Shown here: positions 14,199 to 19,375 of the stretch, one piece after another
How the letters are laid out: every line of letters starts with the position of its first letter
Numbering within the stretch: the first letter of the stretch is position 1
From: DAIOGN01 sp036745245
GTDB lineage: Bacteria; Zixibacteria; MSB-5A5; JAUVRN01
NCBI GenBank assembly: GCA_036745245.1
Contig: DAIOGN010000057.1
Span: forward strand, 1-19,375
Length of the DNA stretch: 19,375 bases
Direction of reading: 5' to 3'
Notes under the pieces: generated by a model
Told to the model about the DNA's origin: nothing
What the model saw: only the letters and a program-made list of their open reading frames with translations
Database searches by the model: none
Translations under genes and position numbers: made by a program

Positions 14199-14208
14199 CT
14201 GGTTCGGC

Positions 14209-16302
14209 ATGGGCGGAATCTATCAGTGGTTGAGGACGGGCGCTACCGCCATTGTGTTAACAGGTGTGGCGCACGGTGGCCTGAGTTTCGCCGGCAGCCC
14301 GGGCCCCACGTCCCTCTGGACACAGCCCGTCGGCCTGGCCGCGGGCGATCGCTTCATGGCGCTCGGATACGGACGCGGTCTGGAATTGTGGGATTGGGAG
14401 CCCGACTTCGTGCCGCACTTGTTGGAGAGGCGTCCGGGGCCACGGGTCACCGCATTGTGGGGAGGCGACTCCACGCTCTTCTGGTGCACCGCCGACTCAG
14501 TTTTGCGCGGCGCAGAACTTCGCGGGTCCACGTGGCACACGCTGTCGACGTTGCCGCTTCCAGGCGTGGCGGGCTCCATGTCGGGCTCGGCAGACTTTGT
14601 GGCCGCCGTAGTGGGCACAACACATGTGCGCTTCAAGGCGCGCGCAACCGCCCCCGCTTCTCTTCTGGAATGGCGGCCTCCGGTGGGCCGGCCGGTGGCC
14701 TACATCTCTCTGCGAGACAGCACCGCCGCTGTGGCCGGAGCCGATATCGCATTTCTCGTGCGACTGCGCAGCACCGGCTCTGAATTGCTCGACTCGCTTC
14801 CATTGGGTGATTTCGCACAGGCCGTGCAATGGGCAGGCGACTCGCTGTTTCTGGCGTTCGGGTTTTCGGGACTGCGCCTCGCGACGACGCAGGCGGATCA
14901 ATTCACGGGCGGGTTGTACGCCTGGGCCTCGTCGGGGTCGTTCGGCCGCCTGGTCCTTACGGACGCGGCATGCATCGGAGTGGATTTCTTCGGAGACATG
15001 GAGCTGTTCGAACGCGGGCAGCCGCTCTTGCCCGAGACGCGCGTTTCGTATGGGGGCACTCCGCGCGCCGCCGCAGGCCGACACCACGAGATGGCACTGC
15101 TCACCGTGGAGCGTGGCCTGGCGCTGTTGAATCTGTTCACCCTGGGTTCGCCGTTCTGGTCGCATCAGTCGAGTTTCCCCGGGTATGTACGAGATCTCGA
15201 GAGCACTCCCGAGGGCGTGCTGGCGCTGGCCGACTTCGCGGGCGTGTATGGTCTGGGTGCGGACGAGCCACTCGTGGTGTCCCATCCCTACAACACGTTA
15301 TCGCTGGATGTGGAATGGCCCCACCTGGCCGCCACGAGCCTCCTGGGCGGAGTGGCCGTGGCCGATCTGGGATCGGCCTCGCCACAACCGTATGCGGTGG
15401 TCCCCGCGGGCGGAGTGGGACGACGAGCCGTCATTACCGGCGACCTTCTGTTTGTGGCGGGCGATGGCGCGTGTGATACAGGTCTTGTGGTGTACGAGCT
15501 CGATCCTCCCAACGTGCCCGCCGAGGTTGATCGCATCGCCGTGTGCGGATCGATCACGGCCATGGCCGGTGGCCCCGGAGTGGTGGCGATCGCGGTGCGC
15601 GATTCGGGAGTGCATGTGTACGACGCAATCACTCCGGGTGCCGGAGCCGTAGCCACTGTGAACGCGGGCGAAGTGTTCGACGAACTGGTGTGGCGATCGT
15701 CGGACCTCTGGGGCCGCAATCGAACGAGTCAGCTCGTGCGGTGGCAGTGGAACGGCAGCCAGCTCCTCGAAGCGGATCGATTCGGCGTACCCGGCCTGCG
15801 GTCCTTCGACGTGGCTCAGGAAACTGTGGTCACCACCGACTCCAGCCGCCACGTTCGTGCCTGGCTGTGGCAGACCGGACTGCCACTGGAACCGATCGAC
15901 TCGTTTCCAACGTGCAGCATCGCCACGTGCGTGGCCCTTCTTGCCGACACGATCTGGGCGGCCGACGGCGACGCCGTTGCACGCTTCGAATTGGATCGTG
16001 CTGCCTCCGTGGTCGATCTGCCGGTACTTCCGGAGACCCCTCTGCTTGCGACGCCGTATCCAAATCCGTTCAACGGTGCCGTGACCTTCACGCTGTCGCT
16101 TTCGCGGGGGCACTGGTCGGTGGCCGTGGTGGACCTCTTGGGACGCACGGTCACCCGCTGGAGCGGAGTGGCGAAGACCAGCGGCCTGCACCGGCTCCGG
16201 TGGAGTCCGGAGGAAACGGGCCAGGCCGCCTCGGGCGTCTATCTCATCCGAGCCGAGAACTCAGGCCTGCGCCAGACTCGAAAAGTGGTGTATTTGAAGT
16301 AA
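14209..16302 (+). CDS. Large secreted beta-propeller-like protein with Por/FlgD-type C-terminal sorting domain
   Basis: The protein has 697 aa, with a signal peptide at about 1-28 (GATAIVLTGVAHGGLSFAG). The long middle (about 35-600) is made of repeated short beta-strand units such as TSLWTQPVGLAAGDRFMALG, GGVAVADLGSA and GVVAIAVRDSGVHVYDAI, resembling a beta-propeller or LVIVD-like fold; no catalytic motif is seen. The C-terminus (607-697) has YPNPFNGAVTFTLSL, VAVVDLLGRTVTRW, GLHRLRWSPEETG and ASGVYLIRAENSG, and ends RKVVYLK. This is the Por-type/FlgD-Ig-like module used for export and surface attachment by type IX secretion in Bacteroidota-related phyla. The ATG at 14209 fits the signal peptide; the frame is open upstream across the divergent gene. 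No Shine-Dalgarno is seen, and the transcript may be near leaderless. Confidence 0.82.
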   Translation: MGGIYQWLRTGATAIVLTGVAHGGLSFAGSPGPTSLWTQPVGLAAGDRFMALGYGRGLELWDWEPDFVPHLLERRPGPRVTALWGGDSTLFWCTADSVLRGAELRGSTWHTLSTLPLPGVAGSMSGSADFVAAVVGTTHVRFKARATAPASLLEWRPPVGRPVAYISLRDSTAAVAGADIAFLVRLRSTGSELLDSLPLGDFAQAVQWAGDSLFLAFGFSGLRLATTQADQFTGGLYAWASSGSFGRLVLTDAACIGVDFFGDMELFERGQPLLPETRVSYGGTPRAAAGRHHEMALLTVERGLALLNLFTLGSPFWSHQSSFPGYVRDLESTPEGVLALADFAGVYGLGADEPLVVSHPYNTLSLDVEWPHLAATSLLGGVAVADLGSASPQPYAVVPAGGVGRRAVITGDLLFVAGDGACDTGLVVYELDPPNVPAEVDRIAVCGSITAMAGGPGVVAIAVRDSGVHVYDAITPGAGAVATVNAGEVFDELVWRSSDLWGRNRTSQLVRWQWNGSQLLEADRFGVPGLRSFDVAQETVVTTDSSRHVRAWLWQTGLPLEPIDSFPTCSIATCVALLADTIWAADGDAVARFELDRAASVVDLPVLPETPLLATPYPNPFNGAVTFTLSLSRGHWSVAVVDLLGRTVTRWSGVAKTSGLHRLRWSPEETGQAASGVYLIRAENSGLRQTRKVVYLK

Positions 16303-16314
16303 TCCCGGAGAGTT

Positions 16315-16348
16315 GGCGCCCGCCGGCGGAACTACTGGCGCCTTATTT
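16315..16348 (+). terminator. Possible terminator after the propeller-like gene
   Basis: GGCGCC at 16315-16320 can pair with GGCGCC at 16337-16342 across a GC-rich loop, followed by TTATTT. It starts 13 bp after the stop codon. The stem is short, so support is limited. Confidence 0.35.
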
Positions 16349-16357
16349 GCATACTAC

Positions 16358-16363
16358 TATAAT
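16358..16363 (+). promoter_or_regulatory. Consensus -10 box before the cohesin-like lipoprotein gene
   Basis: A perfect TATAAT lies 37 nt before the GTG start of the next gene, within an unusually A/T-rich patch (16343-16378). No matching -35 hexamer is evident at 16-18 nt. Confidence 0.5.
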
Positions 16364-16400
16364 GTACCTTCGTCCAACCAACGCTTGAGCCCTTAGAAGA

Positions 16401-17240
16401 GTGAACTCCACCACCTTCGTTGCAGCGATGCGCACACTGCGGCTGTGTGCTGCGACTCTGGTATGCCTGGCCCTGGCGGCGTGCTCCAACTCGCCCTCAG
16501 AGCCGGCCGCCCCGCCCGTGCTCACGCCCATTGGCGCCAAGAGCGTGATGGAGGGCGACCTCCTCACCTTCGGGGTCACCGCACAGGGAGGCGGAGGCGC
16601 CTGGCCAGCGCTTTCCACCTCGAGTTTGCCCTCGGGCGCCGACTTCACCGACAACCTCGATGGCACAGGCTCGTTCGAGTGGACCCCGCTGGCCTCGCAG
16701 ACTGGCAACTACTCGGTGGTGTTTCGCGCACAGTCCGACGGGATGTCCGACAGCGAGATCGTGCTCATCCAGGTGACCTCTGTGCCACTCGTGCCTCCGG
16801 TCGACACGGTGTACATCACGAGCGACACGGTGTTTGCGGGGGATACTGCGGAAGTGGAACTGGTGCTTGTGAATCCCGACTCCGGCGTGGCGGGGCTCAA
16901 CATCTGGCTCAAAACGTCCCCGGAGATCCTGTTCGACACGATGGCAAAGATCTCTCCCAGATTTCCGATCGGAGGCATGGATATCATCAGCAGTCGATTC
17001 GATTCAATAAACGTGGTGTCGCTGCTCATGTTCGACTTGAGTGATCCGCTCGACTATGTGGCCCCGGGAAGTGGGCCCCTCATCAAACTGAGATTCGCAG
17101 TGCCGGTCGGGCAACCGCCTGGAGTTTACGCAGTGGATACCACGTCCCAGATTGTGCCCAACGCACTGGGCATATCCTATCGCTCGGGACTTTCCGCTCC
17201 GCGGGTGGGATTCGTTCCCGGCCAGATTGTGGTTCAGTAG
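16401..17240 (+). CDS. Lipoprotein with putative Ig-like domain and cohesin-like domain
   Basis: The protein has 279 aa from the GTG at 16401. The ATG at 16428 gives a more typical signal peptide (MRTLRLCAATLVCLALAAC) but has no better ribosome-binding site. The lipobox Leu-Ala-Ala-Cys ends at Cys28, so membrane anchoring is firm. Residues about 38-128 follow the putative-Ig (He_PIG) pattern, including LPSGADFTDNLDGTGSFEWTP. Residues about 135-279 resemble a cohesin domain: VFAGDTAEVELVLVNPDS, GVAGLNIWLKTSPEILFDT, SGPLIKLRFAVP and a closing GQIVVQ strand. Cohesins bind dockerins, and two nearby secreted enzymes carry dockerin-like tails. The cohesin call comes from pattern only and needs a profile search. 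The gene converges with the M23 peptidase gene, 18 nt apart. Confidence 0.75.
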   Translation: MNSTTFVAAMRTLRLCAATLVCLALAACSNSPSEPAAPPVLTPIGAKSVMEGDLLTFGVTAQGGGGAWPALSTSSLPSGADFTDNLDGTGSFEWTPLASQTGNYSVVFRAQSDGMSDSEIVLIQVTSVPLVPPVDTVYITSDTVFAGDTAEVELVLVNPDSGVAGLNIWLKTSPEILFDTMAKISPRFPIGGMDIISSRFDSINVVSLLMFDLSDPLDYVAPGSGPLIKLRFAVPVGQPPGVYAVDTTSQIVPNALGISYRSGLSAPRVGFVPGQIVVQ

Positions 17241-17248
17241 CGCCGGGT

Positions 17249-17272
17249 CACCGCTTTGCTACAAGGGCGGTG
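17249..17272. terminator. Possible bidirectional terminator hairpin at convergent gene ends
   Basis: CACCGC (17249-17254) pairs with GCGGTG (17267-17272) over a 12-nt loop. It lies between the lipoprotein stop and the last codons of the opposite M23 gene. There is no clear T-tract, so support is weak. Confidence 0.25.
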
Positions 17273-18800
17273 GAGGCGGCCCGCCTTTAAATACGTAGGC
17301 CACCAGGTACACGATATCGCCTGACGTGATCGGCGGAATGCCGTTGGCATCCCCCGCACTCAGGGGAGCTGGCGCAGGGCCGCTCTTAAACACATAGTTC
17401 ACCAGAAGCAGAATGTCGGACGAAGTCACCACACCATCGTGGTTGAGATCTCCGCGCAGGCCCGCCTTGGGCTGAAGCACCCAGGTGCGGGATGATTGGC
17501 GCGTGGTAATGTGCTCCTGCGCCCAGACGGAGTCGTAGCCCCCACGTTCCACGCGCACCTGGTAATGTCCGGGACCGATGCCCGGAATTGAGAACTGCCC
17601 GGTCGCACCGGTGGTGTCAGATCGCCCCAGTTCAGGCAAGCTCACCACGGTGCCGGAGCTCGGGGGCGGCATGTCGGCCAGTGTGACCTGGCCTGAGAAC
17701 GTGAACACGTTGTTCAGCACCACCTGCAGGCTCTCGTCGTCGCGGTTTCCGAAGCGGTCCACACACGACACCTGCAGCCAGTACTCCCCGTTGGGATAGT
17801 CGCCCGTAAACCAGGCGCTGTCGGCATCCGATGGTTCGATCCACTTGTCGCCATCGGTATTGGTGCAGATGACATAGAACTCACGGTCGTTGTAATCGCC
17901 CTTCGAATCGTACGTGGCGTCGTCGCGGTAGATGATGTCCATGCCTTCATCCCACCACAGGGTGTCGCCAAATTCCACGGAGATGGTGGCCGGATAATTC
18001 AGGCTGTCGTTCTTGAACCTGTAGTTCACCTGGAAGGGGGCGACGTACCAGGTGGGGTGAACGATCCGGTCGCGCACCGACACGAGGAAATCGAGCGCGC
18101 CCGACAGCGTGTCGCCGGGAGCCAGATACGATGTGGCGCCGTTGGGGTAGAAGGCCGTCCAGCTGCCATTCGGAAGCAACACAAACTCAGGCGCCACCAG
18201 GTCGGTCTTGTCGGCGATGAAGTCGAGCGGATCGTGGATGAATTGCCAGTCGGACGGCCACGGATAGCCGGATCTGCGGATCTTGACGAAGTGGCAGTGG
18301 TGAAAATCGGCCACGGGCCAGGTCACGAGACGCCCCAGATACTGCCCGTGAGCCACCGCGTCCCCCGGGGCCACCTGGATGGAACTCTGAATCAGGTGGG
18401 CGTACAAATAGGCGTCGCACGCCACGCTTCCTGCGGAATCGCCGATCGCCACGCGCCAGTGAAGATCGGCGGACGTGGTGAGCACGGCCTTCACGAACCC
18501 GGCCTTCACCGCGAACACGGAGTCGCCCGGTTCACCGAGGACATCGATGCCGGGATGGTAGTAGGGCGCGCCGCCGTACCACTGGTACTCGCCGTAGCTG
18601 TTGCCTATGGGGTGCGGCTCGAAGAAGGGCTTCAGCGGCCAGTGGATGGTCTCGGCAGCCGCCGGACCGGCCAGACAACACAACAGAAGCGCGCACCAGG
18701 CGCGCGGGCCAAAGACAACTCCGCCGGAGGTCATATGTGGGATGTCGGTTGCAGGCGCGGGAACAGAAGAACGATAGCGATGCGGCGCTCGAAAAGCCAT
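17259..18800 (-). CDS. Secreted M23 (LytM-like) metallopeptidase with dockerin-like tail
   Basis: This 513-aa protein has an export signal ending near residue 49 (WCALLLCCLAGPAAA). The M23 domain (about 55-190) has zinc ligands His82 and Asp86 in YHPGIDVLGEPGD, His135 in YLYAHL and the HxH pair His168/His170 in DFHHCHFVKI. All are intact, so peptidoglycan or glycine-rich peptide cleavage is likely. A beta-rich region (about 200-365) follows, then a carboxypeptidase-regulatory-like domain (366-445, FSGQVTLADM to GHYQVRVERGGYDS). The dockerin-like tail (448-513) carries GDLNHDGVVTSSDILLLVNY, a complete calcium loop, and a second repeat GDANGIPPITSGDIVYLVAY. The ATG at 18800 lies 3 nt after the upstream stop, suggesting coupling. 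The ATG at 18734 would give a more ordinary signal peptide. Confidence 0.92.
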   Translation of the reverse strand: MAFRAPHRYRSSVPAPATDIPHMTSGGVVFGPRAWCALLLCCLAGPAAAETIHWPLKPFFEPHPIGNSYGEYQWYGGAPYYHPGIDVLGEPGDSVFAVKAGFVKAVLTTSADLHWRVAIGDSAGSVACDAYLYAHLIQSSIQVAPGDAVAHGQYLGRLVTWPVADFHHCHFVKIRRSGYPWPSDWQFIHDPLDFIADKTDLVAPEFVLLPNGSWTAFYPNGATSYLAPGDTLSGALDFLVSVRDRIVHPTWYVAPFQVNYRFKNDSLNYPATISVEFGDTLWWDEGMDIIYRDDATYDSKGDYNDREFYVICTNTDGDKWIEPSDADSAWFTGDYPNGEYWLQVSCVDRFGNRDDESLQVVLNNVFTFSGQVTLADMPPPSSGTVVSLPELGRSDTTGATGQFSIPGIGPGHYQVRVERGGYDSVWAQEHITTRQSSRTWVLQPKAGLRGDLNHDGVVTSSDILLLVNYVFKSGPAPAPLSAGDANGIPPITSGDIVYLVAYVFKGGPPPPPL

Positions 18801-18803
18801 CCC

Positions 18804-19375
18804 CTAGCGGGCATCGAGCGACAGCCCCTCGCACATCTCACCCTCACATTTCGCCAGATGACGTTCCACCGCATCTGCGAACAGCGCGGGATTCTCGATG
18901 GAGGCGAAGGGTGTGCGCGATGCGCAGAGATACAATCCTCCATCGGCCTGGAGGTGCAGCGCCAGATCGGCGGCCGGGCAGGTCACGGAGAGCAGATTCC
19001 AGGGAAAGAAGGCCGGCTTGATGCTGCGGTCCACCTGCAGGTGGAAGAAGCGGTCGGGGCTCTCCCAGAGCGGAGAGAGACGCTCGAACAACGACACCAG
19101 ATCGGCGTGCGTGAAGTCGGGCTCCCGAAGCCGCGGTGCCACCAGCGTGACGAAGTCGGCGCGATCGAGCCAGATTCGCAAACGAGACGGCGACAGCTTC
19201 GTGATCAGGCTGCGATCGAGCAGTACGTGCAGCCCCACCACGCGCGATTCGGCATGAAGTGCTCCCGCGGCCGCATACACAAGAGGCGCGAGTCGAAGTG
19301 CGGGAGTACGCTCGGAGTCCACGCGCAGGTCCACCTGGCGACAGGCGGAAAACGTGTGGGCGCCCCAGTCGAAGA
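18804..19375 (-). CDS. C-terminal part of an uncharacterised protein, possibly radical-SAM (5' end beyond window)
   Basis: About 190 codons are visible. The frame is open to the right edge, so the internal GTG at 19334 is unlikely to be the true start. Visible stretches are VVGLHVLLDRSLITKLSP and IWLDRADFVTLVAPR, which alternate like barrel strands. Further on come FFPWNLLSVTCPAADLALHLQADGGLYLCAS and the end LAKCEGEMCEGLSLDAR, with paired cysteines. The TCP...DGGLYLCAS pattern resembles the C-terminal part of radical-SAM enzymes. The CxxxC near the N-terminus that would prove this is outside the window, so the family is only suggested. The stop lies 3 nt before the M23 start: same operon. Confidence 0.6.
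   Translation of the reverse strand, partial: FDWGAHTFSACRQVDLRVDSERTPALRLAPLVYAAAGALHAESRVVGLHVLLDRSLITKLSPSRLRIWLDRADFVTLVAPRLREPDFTHADLVSLFERLSPLWESPDRFFHLQVDRSIKPAFFPWNLLSVTCPAADLALHLQADGGLYLCASRTPFASIENPALFADAVERHLAKCEGEMCEGLSLDAR

Noticed and set aside
15298..16191. Minus-strand frame opposite the propeller-like gene
   Set aside because: Shadow frame, His/Arg-rich; the plus strand has a signal peptide and a sorting domain.
1..19375. tRNA or rRNA genes, CRISPR array, complete insertion sequence or prophage
   Set aside because: No T-loop/cloverleaf, rRNA-like segment, regularly spaced repeat or transposase/phage gene was found on reading both strands.

Overview
The window is GC-rich, densely coded DNA from what looks like an uncultivated bacterium of the Eisenbacteria / Krumholzibacteriota / Zixibacteria / FCB-related type. 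This placement is inference. It rests on a Por/FlgD-like C-terminal sorting domain, dockerin-like tails of the form GDxNxxGxVxxxDIxxLVNYVF on secreted hydrolases, and a complete pilMNO(P)Q cluster in a Gram-negative context. No rRNA, tRNA, CRISPR array or intact transposon was seen.

Left part (1-6893, minus strand). The 5' part of an acyl-CoA synthetase gene runs off the left edge. It is separated by a strong intrinsic terminator (315-343) from a type IV pilus alignment operon read as pilM (5840) > pilN > pilO > AMIN-PilP fusion > short secretin pilQ (ending at 371). The genes overlap or nearly touch. The peptidoglycan-binding AMIN domain, normally at the N-terminus of PilQ, is here on the PilP-like protein, joined by a roughly 350-residue low-complexity linker. 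Upstream, past another terminator, two minor pilin / pseudopilin genes form their own small operon. A near-consensus sigma-54 promoter (6913-6928) lies just before that operon.

Middle part. A 332-bp divergent regulatory region (6894-7225) holds the sigma-54 element, several dyads and a sigma-70-like promoter for a secreted subtilisin-like protease with a dockerin-like tail (+ strand). Between the protease and a convergent NtrC-family regulator gene lies a perfect 28-bp inverted repeat whose arms are each imperfect palindromes (REP/BIME-like). The NtrC/PilR-type regulator is a candidate activator of the sigma-54 pilin promoter. A minus-strand cluster follows (10784-14169), reading HAD phosphatase > small lipoprotein > UbiE/MenG methyltransferase > membrane-anchored rhodanese > MauE/DoxX-like membrane protein > staphylococcal-nuclease-like protein with a Cys/His tail. 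Most junctions are overlaps or gaps of a few bases.

Right part. On the plus strand are a large secreted beta-propeller-like protein with a Por-type C-terminal domain and a lipoprotein with a putative Ig domain followed by a cohesin-like domain. Convergent to them is a secreted M23 peptidase with a dockerin-like tail, itself just downstream of a partial gene that may be the end of a radical-SAM protein. The cohesin-like lipoprotein beside dockerin-tailed peptidases is the most intriguing possibility: a small surface assembly of proteolytic or cell-wall enzymes. A sigma-54/PilR-type circuit for minor pilins and the AMIN transfer from PilQ to PilP are the other main points.
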